A stretch of DNA of 64,000 nt, from the NCBI RefSeq assembly GCF_001623075.1, contig NZ_LMCF01000004.1, positions 1-64,000 on the forward strand, in the 5' to 3' direction. How positions within the stretch are numbered: position 1 is the first letter of the stretch; each line of letters begins with the position of its first letter. Below, piece after piece: positions 27,327 to 35,724 of the stretch. Position numbers and translations under genes: made by a program. Origin of the DNA: Pseudovibrio sp. Ad37. GTDB taxonomy: Bacteria > Pseudomonadota > Alphaproteobacteria > Rhizobiales > Stappiaceae. The notes under the pieces were generated by a model. It was not told the origin of the DNA. It worked only from the letters and a program-made list of their open reading frames with translations, and searched no databases.

Positions 27327-28236
27327 GTTCAGGCGCCTCTACCACGCGGCGGGTATTCACAAGCGCCATCGGCTGGATAAGCGGGTCTTGGTGCTCAGCA
27401 TAAAGCAAATCATCAGAACCAACTTTGACAGAGCGCGCGACCAGCTCAAACGTTGAAGCTGTTGCTTTCTTCAATGCCTCTTCATCACTCTGCCCACTCA
27501 GGCTGCGAGCCAGATAAAGCGCTGCCAACAAGTCACCAGTGCCATGCGGTGCGCCCTGCACTTCCGCATGTTCAATTGCGAGGCTACCACGCGGCCCAAC
27601 CAGCAAATTGGAAATGGAATTGCGACGGATTGCTGGCGACGATGTAATGATCGTCCGCTCCACTTGCAGGGTGCGCGCTGCCGCAACAGCTTCATTTTCC
27701 ATTTCAGTACCAAACCCGCTAAGCCAGGCGAGCTCAAAACGGTTTGGCGTAATCACATCAGCAAGCGGCAACAGTTGGTCACGAATAGCTTCAGCAATCG
27801 GCTCGGCAACATAAAGACCACCTTTGTCACCAATTACCGGATCGCACAGATAGACCGCATCATCATTGCGAGCCTTCACTTCCTGCACAATCTTTGCAAC
27901 ATCAGAAACCTGAGTCGCATTTGCCATGTAGCCAGAGATAACCCCCTTCACAGTGCTCAAACGATCACTGGCGCAAATCTGTTCAACGATATGCTTGAAA
28001 GCTTCTTCACTGGCCGAAATACGCTCCCCAGCACCTTGTCCAGGGTGCCATGGCAGAACAATCGTAGGCAGCATCCAGACATGAAAGCCCATGCGCTCCA
28101 GTGCAAAAACAGCACTACGCATGCCAACACATCCGCTGACAACCTGCGAAGAGATCACCAGAACCGAAGGCTTTTCCTTCGGAGCGCTTTCTCTGATTTT
28201 GTGTTCTACTTTTTTGACAAACCGCTCAAGCGACAT
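27319..28236 (-). CDS. pdxY: Pyridoxal kinase
   Basis: A 305-residue ribokinase-superfamily enzyme that phosphorylates pyridoxal to PLP in the vitamin B6 salvage route. Landmarks are VISSQVVSGCVGMRSAVFALERMG, YLCDPVIGDKGGLYV, ITPNRFELAWLSG and the catalytic aspartate loop GAPHGTGDLLAALYL. The C-terminus is slightly long. It begins directly after the ispG stop (no intergenic bases) and overlaps DUF429, so the three are one operon. Confidence 0.94.
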   Translation of the reverse strand: MSLERFVKKVEHKIRESAPKEKPSVLVISSQVVSGCVGMRSAVFALERMGFHVWMLPTIVLPWHPGQGAGERISASEEAFKHIVEQICASDRLSTVKGVISGYMANATQVSDVAKIVQEVKARNDDAVYLCDPVIGDKGGLYVAEPIAEAIRDQLLPLADVITPNRFELAWLSGFGTEMENEAVAAARTLQVERTIITSSPAIRRNSISNLLVGPRGSLAIEHAEVQGAPHGTGDLLAALYLARSLSGQSDEEALKKATASTFELVARSVKVGSDDLLYAEHQDPLIQPMALVNTRRVVEAPERA

Positions 28237-29508
28237 CTAGGAAATCTCGTGTTCAGATGAAACGCCAGTACCAAAACGTTTCTCGATATAATCCAGAACC
28301 ATCACCTTAAACTCATCAGCGATGTTCGACCCACGCAGAGTAACAGTTTTAGCGCCATCAACAAACACAGGTGCAGCAGGTGTTTCACCGGTACCAGGCA
28401 AAGATATACCGATGTCAGCATGCTTGGATTCACCCGGGCCATTCACGATGCAGCCCATGACAGCAACGTTGAGTTCCTCAACACCTGGATATTGCTCACG
28501 CCACTTCGGCATACTCTCGCGGATATGCGCCTGAATGTCTTGAGCCAGTTCCTGAAAGACTGTGGAAGTTGTACGTCCACACCCCGGACACGCAGCAACA
28601 ATCGGCACAAAACTGCGAAAACCCATTGTCTGCAACAGTTCCTGAGAAACCTGCACTTCACGCGTGCGATCCCCACCCGGTTCAGGTGTCAGCGAAATAC
28701 GAATGGTATCGCCGATGCCCTGCTGAAGCAGAATGCCCATGGAAGCAGAAGACGCCACAATGCCCTTTGTGCCCATACCAGCTTCAGTCAAACCAAGGTG
28801 AAGAGCATAATCGCAACGCTGCGCCAGATCTGTATAAACGGCAATCAAATCCTGAACCTGAGAGACTTTCGCAGACAAAATGATCTTGTCGCGACCAAGC
28901 CCCAACTCCTCAGCACGCTGAGCAGACAACAGACCAGATTGGCAAATCGCTTCGCGCATCACTTGTTGCGCTGTCAGCGGAGAGCCTTCCTCCTGGTTTC
29001 TATCCATCAGGTGTGTCAGCAGTTCCTGATCCAGAGAGCCCCAGTTTACACCAATACGTACAGGCTTATTGTACTTCATCGCCATTTCGATGATCTGGCC
29101 AAACTGCTTGTTTTTTTTGGTCTTGAAACCAACATTGCCCGGATTAATTCGGTACTTATCAAGCGCTTCAGCACAATCAGGATGATCTGCCAGCAGCTTG
29201 TGTCCGATGTAGTGAAAATCCCCGACCAGCGGAACATCGACCCCAATCCGGTCCAGACGCTCTTTGATACGCGGAACGGCTGCAGCAGCTTCATCACGAT
29301 CAACCGTAATACGAACCAGCTCAGACCCGGCACGCGCCAGAGCAGAAACCTGCGCAACCGTTGAATCTATGTCAGCGGTGTCGGTGTTCGTCATGGACTG
29401 AACAACAACAGGCGCTTGGCCGCCAACAATAACCCCACCAACGTCTACAGCCACAGAACGACGGCGCGGAAACGGGGAAGAAATATAGGTTTGGCTCTTG
29501 TCAGTCAT
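28237..29508 (-). CDS. ispG: 4-hydroxy-3-methylbut-2-enyl diphosphate synthase
   Basis: A 423-residue [4Fe-4S] enzyme of the MEP isoprenoid pathway, converting MEcPP to HMBPP. The N-terminal TIM barrel opens with [14 protein letters not shown]. The cluster cysteines are in [14 protein letters not shown] and [17 protein letters not shown]. An ATG at 29514 would add two residues; the one at 29508 has a better-spaced GTGGA site. It is first in the ispG-pdxY-DUF429 operon. Confidence 0.96.
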   Translation of the reverse strand: MTDKSQTYISSPFPRRRSVAVDVGGVIVGGQAPVVVQSMTNTDTADIDSTVAQVSALARAGSELVRITVDRDEAAAAVPRIKERLDRIGVDVPLVGDFHYIGHKLLADHPDCAEALDKYRINPGNVGFKTKKNKQFGQIIEMAMKYNKPVRIGVNWGSLDQELLTHLMDRNQEEGSPLTAQQVMREAICQSGLLSAQRAEELGLGRDKIILSAKVSQVQDLIAVYTDLAQRCDYALHLGLTEAGMGTKGIVASSASMGILLQQGIGDTIRISLTPEPGGDRTREVQVSQELLQTMGFRSFVPIVAACPGCGRTTSTVFQELAQDIQAHIRESMPKWREQYPGVEELNVAVMGCIVNGPGESKHADIGISLPGTGETPAAPVFVDGAKTVTLRGSNIADEFKVMVLDYIEKRFGTGVSSEHEIS

Positions 29509-29885
29509 GATCATTCCACTGGGATAAATCTTTAGGCAAGCAAGTGCAGCATGCAGCCCGCGCTGTCAACTTTTTAGCGCACGCTCAATTCAGTTTGATG
29601 TCATCTCAAGACGCCATCATGCACCCCAAGTTTTCACAGTAAACCTCTCCTCAGAATGATGCTAGGTCCACTCCATCATCAGCCTACTGAAAATAGCCAG
29701 CGACTTTTGACGCAATGCACTCATCTCTAACCTTCCATTAAGGACAAAAGACAGATCGGTGGTCAGTTTTGACCTTTTTGCACTGCACGCTAAACAACTA
29801 TGCTTTTTGCTAATGCAACCAGATTAAAAAGTGGCGCAAGCTCACACCAACTCTTTTTTCAATACATTTGGGCAGGAGACTCGAA
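29509..29885. other. Divergent promoter region of ispG and bdhA
   Basis: About 375 bases without a gene. The bdhA side has a possible -35 (TTGACC) near 29770 and two TGC-rich palindromes, listed separately. No structured leader is apparent on the ispG side. Confidence 0.5.
29779..29817. promoter_or_regulatory. Two TGC-N3/4-GCA elements upstream of bdhA (candidate PhaR sites)
   Basis: TGCACTGCA at 29779-29787 and TTGCTAATGCAA around 29807-29818, 69-107 bases before the bdhA start. The TGC-N3/4-GCA pattern is what has been described for PhaR, the alphaproteobacterial regulator of polyhydroxybutyrate metabolism. Two copies also occur between ccr and ecm. Confidence 0.4.
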
Positions 29886-30668
29886 ATGCTCTCAGGAAAA
29901 ACCGCTGTAATCACTGGGTCCACATCAGGCATCGGCCTTGCTTACGCTCGCGCAATGGCAGAGCAAGGCGCCAACATCATGATCAATGGGTTTGGCGATG
30001 CCGATGCCATTGAGAAAGAGCGCGCTGCGATCGAAGCCGACTTCGGTGTAAAATGCGTGTACTCATCAGCCGACATGACCAAGCCTGATGAAATTCACGC
30101 AATGATCCACGATGCGGTTAAATCTCTCGGTTCAGTCGATGTCCTCGTCAACAATGCAGGCATTCAGCATGTTGAAGCCATTGAGCATTTCCCGGTCGAC
30201 AAATGGGATGCCATCATCGCGATCAACCTGTCCTCCGCATTCCACACAATCCGCACCGCCGTGCCTTACATGCGCAAAGCAGGCTGGGGTCGCATCATCA
30301 ACACCGCGTCCGCTCACGCATTGGTGGCATCTCCATTCAAGTCGGCATACGTTTCTGCAAAGCACGGCATCGCAGGCTTGACCAAAACCGTTGCACTGGA
30401 AGTTGCAGAAAACAACATCACAGTGAACGCCATTTGCCCCGGCTACGTCTGGACACCGCTCGTCGAAAAGCAAATCCCTGACACCATGAAAGCCCGCAAT
30501 ATGACTGAAGAGCAGGTGAAAAAAGAAGTCCTGCTCGCTGCTCAGCCAACCAAAGAGTTCGTGACAGTCGATCAGGTTGCCGGCCTAGCCGTGTTCTTGT
30601 GCTCTGATACAGCCGCTTCAATCACCGGCACTCTCTTGCCAATGGACGGCGGCTGGACAGCACAATAA
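29886..30668 (+). CDS. bdhA: D-3-hydroxybutyrate dehydrogenase
   Basis: A 260-residue short-chain dehydrogenase interconverting 3-hydroxybutyrate and acetoacetate with NAD, the step after polyhydroxybutyrate depolymerisation. The nucleotide-binding motif is TGSTSGIGLAYA. NNAG is followed by the catalytic Ser region NTASAHALVAS and YVSAKHG (Y-x3-K). The C-terminal GTLLPMDGGWTAQ is typical of 3HBDH. The frame extends to 29868, but the ATG at 29886 has a CAGGAGA site. A patatin gene follows after 53 bases. Confidence 0.92.
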   Translation: MLSGKTAVITGSTSGIGLAYARAMAEQGANIMINGFGDADAIEKERAAIEADFGVKCVYSSADMTKPDEIHAMIHDAVKSLGSVDVLVNNAGIQHVEAIEHFPVDKWDAIIAINLSSAFHTIRTAVPYMRKAGWGRIINTASAHALVASPFKSAYVSAKHGIAGLTKTVALEVAENNITVNAICPGYVWTPLVEKQIPDTMKARNMTEEQVKKEVLLAAQPTKEFVTVDQVAGLAVFLCSDTAASITGTLLPMDGGWTAQ

Positions 30669-30721
30669 CGCTCAGATGATTTCCCGGAGTTTTCTTTTCC
30701 AAGCGGCCCATGGAGGTCCAT

Positions 30722-31762
30722 ATGGCGACTACTCGGAAGACAGCGAAAAAAGAACGAAAGAAAATCAATCTGGCCTTACAAGGTGGAGGCGCACACGGCG
30801 CCTTTACCTGGGGCGTTCTGGATTGGCTCCTTGAAAACGAAGATTGGGAGATCACTGGCATCTCAGGCACAAGCGCAGGTGCCATGAATGCAGCCGTCAT
30901 GGCCGATGGCCTCGTTGAAGGCGGGCAGCAAGGCGCAAGAGATGCCCTCGCCCGCTTTTGGAAATCCGTCAGTGCCGCAGCAGAAACCAGTCCGTTCCAG
31001 CGTAGCCCGATGGATGTCTATCGCGGAAATTGGAGCATGGACAATTCTCCAACATACCTGGCATGGGACCTGCTTTCCCGTATCATGTCTCCCTACCAAC
31101 TAAACCCGATTAACTATAATCCACTCCGCGACCTCGTCGCCGAGCAAATCAACTTCGAACGCGTACGAAGCTGCGACCAGATGCAGGTCTATGTTGCCGC
31201 GACTAATGTTCGAACCGGAAAAATCAAAGTTTTCGCAAAAGAAGAGCTCACCCTTGATTCACTCATGGCATCAGGTTGCTTGCCGCACATGTACCAAGCG
31301 GTAGAAATTGGTGACGATGCCTATTGGGACGGTGGCTTTATGGGCAACCCGCCTTTGTTCCCGCTATTCCGACACGGTGGCTCGACTGATGTACTTCTTA
31401 TTCAAGTCAATCCGGTTGAGAGGGTTGAACTTCCACACACAGCTCAGGAAATCTCTGAGCGCATGAATGAAATCACCTTCAACTCAACTCTGCTGCGTGA
31501 GCTTCGCGCGATTGAGTTTGTGACACGGCTCATTGATGAAGGCCGCCTCGATTCGAACGAATACACCCGTGTTTACATGCACAGAATAGAAGCAACAAAA
31601 GATCTCGCCCCTTTCGGAGCTTCATCCAAGGTAAACGCCCAGTGGGAATTTGTAGAACTTTTGCACGACATTGGCCGCCAGGCTGCAAAGAAGTGGGCGC
31701 ACGACAATTACGACAGCATTGGCAAACGCAGCACACTGAACCTGGACCACGAATTTAACTAG
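30722..31762 (+). CDS. Patatin-like phospholipase family protein
   Basis: A 346-residue hydrolase of the patatin family. The oxyanion loop is LQGGGAHGAFTWG. The nucleophile elbow is GISGTSAGAMNA (G-x-S-x-G), and the dyad aspartate is in YWDGGFMGNPP. There is no signal peptide and the N-terminus is lysine-rich. Location directly after bdhA in the same transcript suggests a substrate related to lipid or polyhydroxyalkanoate turnover, but this is inference only. The ATG at 30722 has GGAGG 6 bases upstream; an earlier ATG at 30710 lacks this. Confidence 0.88.
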   Translation: MATTRKTAKKERKKINLALQGGGAHGAFTWGVLDWLLENEDWEITGISGTSAGAMNAAVMADGLVEGGQQGARDALARFWKSVSAAAETSPFQRSPMDVYRGNWSMDNSPTYLAWDLLSRIMSPYQLNPINYNPLRDLVAEQINFERVRSCDQMQVYVAATNVRTGKIKVFAKEELTLDSLMASGCLPHMYQAVEIGDDAYWDGGFMGNPPLFPLFRHGGSTDVLLIQVNPVERVELPHTAQEISERMNEITFNSTLLRELRAIEFVTRLIDEGRLDSNEYTRVYMHRIEATKDLAPFGASSKVNAQWEFVELLHDIGRQAAKKWAHDNYDSIGKRSTLNLDHEFN

Positions 31763-31904
31763 ATCTGAACGCAAAGGTTAACACTCCCAAACCGCATTGC
31801 AAATTGCGACGCAGCATAGGTAAGCAACCTGTTAAATTAACCCGCATGTTGGAGAGAAGAAGCGCAGCCACCCCAGATATTGTGCCAAAAATTTATCGCA
31901 AAAC

Positions 31905-31920
31905 TGGCACAGCTTTTGCT
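31905..31920 (+). promoter_or_regulatory. Sigma-54 (-24/-12) promoter, perfect consensus match
   Basis: TGGCAC-AGCTT-TTGCT on the plus strand: the invariant GG and GC are separated by exactly 10 bases, and all core positions TGGCAC-N5-TTGC match. The expected start is near 31931. The -24 half is also the right arm of a TGTGCCA / TGGCACA inverted repeat (31881-31911). A second dyad, CGCA-N8-TGCG at 31793-31808, lies about 125-140 bases before the start, where an enhancer-binding protein site would be expected. Confidence 0.65.
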
Positions 31921-31930
31921 TTTAAATAAG

Positions 31931-32014
31931 CAGCTGATATCAAGGTACTGCGTAATCAGCTTTAGAGAATATAAAGAGGGTTTTTGAGCGTGTATTCAAA
32001 GCCCTCTTTTTCTT
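31931..32014 (+). ncRNA. Candidate sigma-54-dependent small RNA, about 80-85 nt
   Basis: No ORF follows the sigma-54 promoter. Instead two hairpins follow in order. The first is AGCTGAT (31932-31938) / ATCAGCT (31955-31961), beginning almost exactly at the predicted start. The second is a terminator hairpin built from AAAGAGGG (31973-31980) and CCCTCTTT (32002-32009), extended by TTTTTGA / TTCAAA inside, and followed by TTTCTTT. Promoter, 5' stem and terminator together make a compact small-RNA transcription unit of a kind not explained by the flanking genes. Target and conservation are unknown. I see no match to a named RNA family. Confidence 0.55.
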
Positions 32015-32081
32015 TGGGCAATACATCCTCCCAACACACAGCTCTCAGAAAAAATCGTTTTATCCCTAAAAAAGTCTTTCA

Positions 32082-32141
32082 AAAAAATCAGCGTGCCAAC
32101 CTTTTGGCAAGATTTTAGCGTTAGGAAAGACACGCTGATTG
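32082..32141 (-). terminator. Structured terminator on the minus strand downstream of the L,D-transpeptidase
   Basis: On the minus strand, AATCAGCGTG (32141-32132) pairs with CACGCTGATT (32096-32087) and is followed by seven T. The large loop holds its own GCCAA/TTGGC hairpin. A further AGCGGAAG/CTTCCGCT stem lies at 32167-32210. This may end the L,D-transpeptidase mRNA after a 190-base 3' region, or a separate small RNA. Confidence 0.55.
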
Positions 32142-32333
32142 TTGAGTTATGCGTATTCAGCGCTACAGCGGAAGGAGCAGGCGTTTGCGACCCGACTTGC
32201 TTCTTCCGCTCACAAGCCTTCAAGCACATCTCTTAGCCCTTGATTTAGTAAGGAACCCACGCGCTCGCAAGGGTAAAGGGCCTTATTTGACCGATATCAC
32301 ATCATGTTCAGAGCTGCACGTAAAGCGTGTTCA

Positions 32334-32768
32334 TTATTTCACAATTACAATCTTTGCGTTTGATCGGCCATTTGCCTGAATCAAACTGAACAATCTCTTG
32401 GCGTTTTTCGGATGCAACCGCACACATCCGTGTGAAGCAGGCGCACCCAAGCGCTTAACCACATCCGTTCCATGAATGGCATACCCCTTATAGAAAAACA
32501 CAGAGTAAGGCATCGGTGCCCCGTTATACTTGCGGGAGAAATACCGTTTGTGCATTCGCGTTAGCTTAAAGGTGCCCACTGGCGTTCTGTATCCCCGCCG
32601 GGCCGTCGAAACAGGCCACGAATGCTGAACCTTCCCATCCACGAAGATTCGCATCCTTTGCTCGGAAATATCAATCTTCGCCAACACTTTAGTGGAGGAT
32701 GCCTTGGCCGGAACCATAAGCAATAAACAGATAAACAGAAGTCCTGATATAGTAATAATTGTACGCAT
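32334..32768 (-). CDS. Small L,D-transpeptidase (YkuD)
   Basis: A 144-residue periplasmic protein made of a signal peptide (hydrophobic core to about residue 23, cleavage near AKA-SS) and a bare YkuD domain. The active-site motif is IHGTDVVKRLGAPASHGCVRLH (His...Ser-His-Gly-Cys-Val-Arg). It should catalyse 3-3 cross-linking or anchoring reactions on peptidoglycan. It is the second YkuD protein in the window and is much smaller than the lipoprotein version at 24515. Confidence 0.92.
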   Translation of the reverse strand: MRTIITISGLLFICLLLMVPAKASSTKVLAKIDISEQRMRIFVDGKVQHSWPVSTARRGYRTPVGTFKLTRMHKRYFSRKYNGAPMPYSVFFYKGYAIHGTDVVKRLGAPASHGCVRLHPKNAKRLFSLIQANGRSNAKIVIVK

Positions 32769-33021
32769 ACTGAAGCCCCCTCACTCAACGCTATACTTAA
32801 GGTGAATTAGCATGCGCACCAGCAGGAGTCTGTCATCGACTTATTCTAAGGGTATTATTAACGACCTCTCAGAAGAGGATACTTCAATACTGAGGTAATA
32901 TAACTCTCAATACCAATACATCATGCATACCTTGTTATTCATGAATATACACAAAGCTTCACTTCAAACACCGCTTTATTCACGGCACAGTCAATGAGAA
33001 CTCACAGTGCATGCAGTAAAT
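32769..33021. other. Gene-free stretch
   Basis: About 250 AT-rich bases between the transpeptidase start and the mipA-side terminator. It should carry the transpeptidase promoter, but no clear -35/-10 pair or other element stands out. Confidence 0.45.
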
Positions 33022-33049
33022 AAAAAAGCCCGGAAATCCTTCCGGGCTT
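33022..33049 (-). terminator. Rho-independent terminator of the MipA/OmpV gene
   Basis: A 10-base stem AAGCCCGGAA / TTCCGGGCTT with a 4-base loop; on the minus strand it is followed by six T. It ends the gene at 33082. Confidence 0.9.
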
Positions 33050-33081
33050 CACTCATCAAATTTATCCGACACTCTGGTTGC

Positions 33082-33864
33082 CTAGAACATATCCCAAGCA
33101 AACCGATAGGTCGCACCAAATCCAACAGACCACATATTGTCGTTCTGCGTAATCGGGCTATCTGCAGCTTCACCAATCAGACGGTCATAGCCACCTTGTA
33201 GGTGCAGCCCAATGCTGTCAGTCAGCGCATAACTCGCACGCACAACTCCACCAACGCTCTTGAAACCGCCTTCTGCGGTGTATGGGCCGGATGGAGTACC
33301 TGCTGCAACGCTGAAATAGGTGTTCATGTATGAACCATCAGCAGCATCAACGCGCGGACCGAACACAAACGTCAAGCGATCTGTAACTTCAGTGATCACA
33401 TCCACTCCCGCACGCCCGACAAAACCGCGGTGACCGTTAAAGCCGTGGCGCACTTCGATGAATGCGCGGAACCAATCATGACGGAAGCCACCGCCAAGCC
33501 CGACCTCACCAGCCCAAGGCACACGAGTTGTCCCTGTCAATGAAGAGGAATCGGAAGGATTACGCTCACCCACAAAACCAAAAGACGGATAAATGAACAA
33601 GCCCTGTGTTTCGCCCTCTTTCACCTGACCAAAGCCCGGCAGGTAAAACCGCGAAAACGCGATCAACGGTAGCGGATAGATGATGTATTCATCCGCGCCG
33701 TCATACTTGGGGTTCACAAAACCAGCCACGCCAATATCAACGACGTACCTCTTACTGGCTTGCTCCTCGGTCAAATCACCAGGCGTAAAATTATCTTCTG
33801 CCAGTGCATGACTGGAAACGGAAGCAAGCGCTAAGCCTGCAAGAATACGAAGAGAGGCGGTCAT
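33082..33864 (-). CDS. MipA/OmpV family outer-membrane protein
   Basis: A 260-residue beta-barrel protein with a signal peptide (cleavage near SSHALA-ED). Alternating aromatic/polar strands run through the mature part. Family features are YVVDIGVAGFVNPKYDGADEY, YPLPLIAFSRFYLPGF and a C-terminal strand ending in phenylalanine, as required by the BAM machinery. MipA members are proposed scaffolds for peptidoglycan enzymes, which is notable next to an L,D-transpeptidase, though no link is shown. The frame extends to a GTG at 33897; the ATG at 33864 has an AAGG site and fits the signal peptide. Confidence 0.88.
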   Translation of the reverse strand: MTASLRILAGLALASVSSHALAEDNFTPGDLTEEQASKRYVVDIGVAGFVNPKYDGADEYIIYPLPLIAFSRFYLPGFGQVKEGETQGLFIYPSFGFVGERNPSDSSSLTGTTRVPWAGEVGLGGGFRHDWFRAFIEVRHGFNGHRGFVGRAGVDVITEVTDRLTFVFGPRVDAADGSYMNTYFSVAAGTPSGPYTAEGGFKSVGGVVRASYALTDSIGLHLQGGYDRLIGEAADSPITQNDNMWSVGFGATYRFAWDMF

Positions 33865-34304
33865 AGGTGCAGCCTTGATCGGAAAAGTAATTACCACCTA
33901 TGATATACGTTTTAAGTCACTTTGAAGACCTGCAGTTTCAGGAGTTTTCTACAGACTGTTGCCCATTGGCATCATAAAACTGAACAAATGGTAGTTTTTT
34001 CATCTCAATTCACATTGACTGAGTAAAACAAGTCCATCAATTCCCCGTGAAACCAAAGCGTTTTCTTCAATCCTTTCAGTAAATCGGCGTTAAAAAATCT
34101 TTTTGAATCAATAAGCCTCCAGTCAGAACAGATAAATTCTGCGGCATCTGGACAAACGCGACGTCAATTTCAAATATCCGGAAAAATAATCCTCTTGGTT
34201 TCAGAGGCTATGACGATTATTCCTAGAAAATTCAGTGATAGTGGCTGTTCTCTATCCTAATGAAACAAAAACAACGCCCCAGCCATCTGAAAGGTGCCAA
34301 ACAC
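33865..34304. other. Divergent gap between MipA/OmpV and serine deaminase
   Basis: About 440 AT-rich bases holding the promoters of two divergent genes. I see no ORF, repeat or riboswitch-like structure that I can support. Confidence 0.5.
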
Positions 34305-35720
34305 ATGTTTCTCAGCGTCTTTGAAATTTTCAAGATCGGTATAGGTCCGTCTTCGTCCCATACAATGGGACCGATGACCGCCGCCGCACGTTTCCTAGAT
34401 GAATTGAGAGACGGCCGGCGCATATGGCCTGGCGCAGGTGCACCAAAGAGATTGCGCTGCACGCTTCATGGCTCACTCGCCTGGACAGGCAAAGGCCATG
34501 CCACAGACAGAGCTGTTATTCTGGGACTTGCTGGCTGCACGCCTGAAACTCTGGACCCGGATGAAGCGGAGACGCTCGAAAAACAGATCGCGACAGAAAA
34601 GAAGCTCCATCTTCCTGACCTGCCAGAGTTAGATTTTGATCCAGATAAAGACGTGATCTTCGACTTTGAGAAAAACTTGCCAGGCCATGCAAATGGCATG
34701 GTGATCGAAGCGTACGACGCCCAAGACCGCCTGCACCTTCAGGAAACATTCTATTCCATCGGTGGCGGGTTCGTATTGACCGAAGAAGAACTGGACCGCC
34801 TGAAAGCAGCAGAAGCGTCAGGTGATCAGGCTCCCGACGAAATTAAAGGCATGCCTTATCCATTTGCTACAGCACAAGAAATGTTGGAGATGGGACAAAA
34901 ATCCGGCAAGACTATTGCTGAGATGAAGCGCGCCAACGAAATCACCTCTCTGGATCCGCAAGAACTGGACAGCAAGCTCTGGCAGATCTGGGATGTGATG
35001 AACGCATGCATGGAGCGCGGCCTGAATACTGAAGGCGAGCTACCAGGTGGCCTTACAGTCAAGCGTCGCGCAGCTGCAATCAAACAACAGCTGGAAGACG
35101 AACGCGGCAATAACATGAGCATGCCGCACGTCGCCAACGACTGGCTCTCAGTCTATGCAATGGCCGTAAACGAAGAAAACGCAGCGGGCGGCAAAGTTGT
35201 CACTGCACCAACAAACGGTGCAGCAGGTGTTATCCCGGCAACCGTCAAGTATTACCGCGAGCATTGTCCGGGCAGCAACGATGAAGGCATCAAAACCTTC
35301 CTGCTCACGTCAGCAGCTGTTGGCGGCATCATCAAGCACAATGCTTCTATTTCCGGCGCTGAAGTTGGTTGTCAGGGCGAAGTTGGCTCCGCCGCTGCAA
35401 TGGCGGCAGCAGGCCTCTGCGCAGCTCTTGGCGGTACCAACGAGCAAATTGAGAACGCAGCTGAAATCGCTCTGGAGCATCACCTTGGCATGACCTGTGA
35501 TCCGGTTGGAGGCCTTGTTCAGGTGCCATGCATCGAGCGCAACGGCCTCGGCGCCATCAAGGCCGTCTCAGCAGCTTCACTGGCTCTGCGTGGAGATGGC
35601 TCTCACTACATGCCACTGGACAACTGCGTTGAAGCCATGCGCCAGACTGGCGTGGAGATGAACGACAAATACAAAGAAACCAGCAAGGGCGGTCTTGCAG
35701 TCAACCTGCCAGAATGCTGA
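34305..35720 (+). CDS. sdaA: L-serine ammonia-lyase (iron-sulfur)
   Basis: A 471-residue enzyme converting L-serine to pyruvate and ammonia with a [4Fe-4S] cluster. The N-terminal beta domain opens [19 protein letters not shown]. The alpha domain has [21 protein letters not shown] and the cluster cysteines in [21 protein letters not shown] and [18 protein letters not shown]. It is the fused single-chain type. The frame reaches 34260, but the start at 34305 gives the standard N-terminus. It ends 4 bases before the convergent mnmD stop. Confidence 0.95.
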   Translation: MFLSVFEIFKIGIGPSSSHTMGPMTAAARFLDELRDGRRIWPGAGAPKRLRCTLHGSLAWTGKGHATDRAVILGLAGCTPETLDPDEAETLEKQIATEKKLHLPDLPELDFDPDKDVIFDFEKNLPGHANGMVIEAYDAQDRLHLQETFYSIGGGFVLTEEELDRLKAAEASGDQAPDEIKGMPYPFATAQEMLEMGQKSGKTIAEMKRANEITSLDPQELDSKLWQIWDVMNACMERGLNTEGELPGGLTVKRRAAAIKQQLEDERGNNMSMPHVANDWLSVYAMAVNEENAAGGKVVTAPTNGAAGVIPATVKYYREHCPGSNDEGIKTFLLTSAAVGGIIKHNASISGAEVGCQGEVGSAAAMAAAGLCAALGGTNEQIENAAEIALEHHLGMTCDPVGGLVQVPCIERNGLGAIKAVSAASLALRGDGSHYMPLDNCVEAMRQTGVEMNDKYKETSKGGLAVNLPEC

Positions 35721-35724
35721 TTAC

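Noticed and set aside
32085-32105. Minus-strand TGGCACG as a second sigma-54 promoter
   Set aside because: The -12 GC is missing (TTTT at that position), so it cannot be a sigma-54 site; it is part of a terminator stem.
31996-32229. 77-codon minus-strand frame in the intergenic region
   Set aside because: It runs through two terminator-like hairpins, has no clear ribosome site and no protein-like composition.
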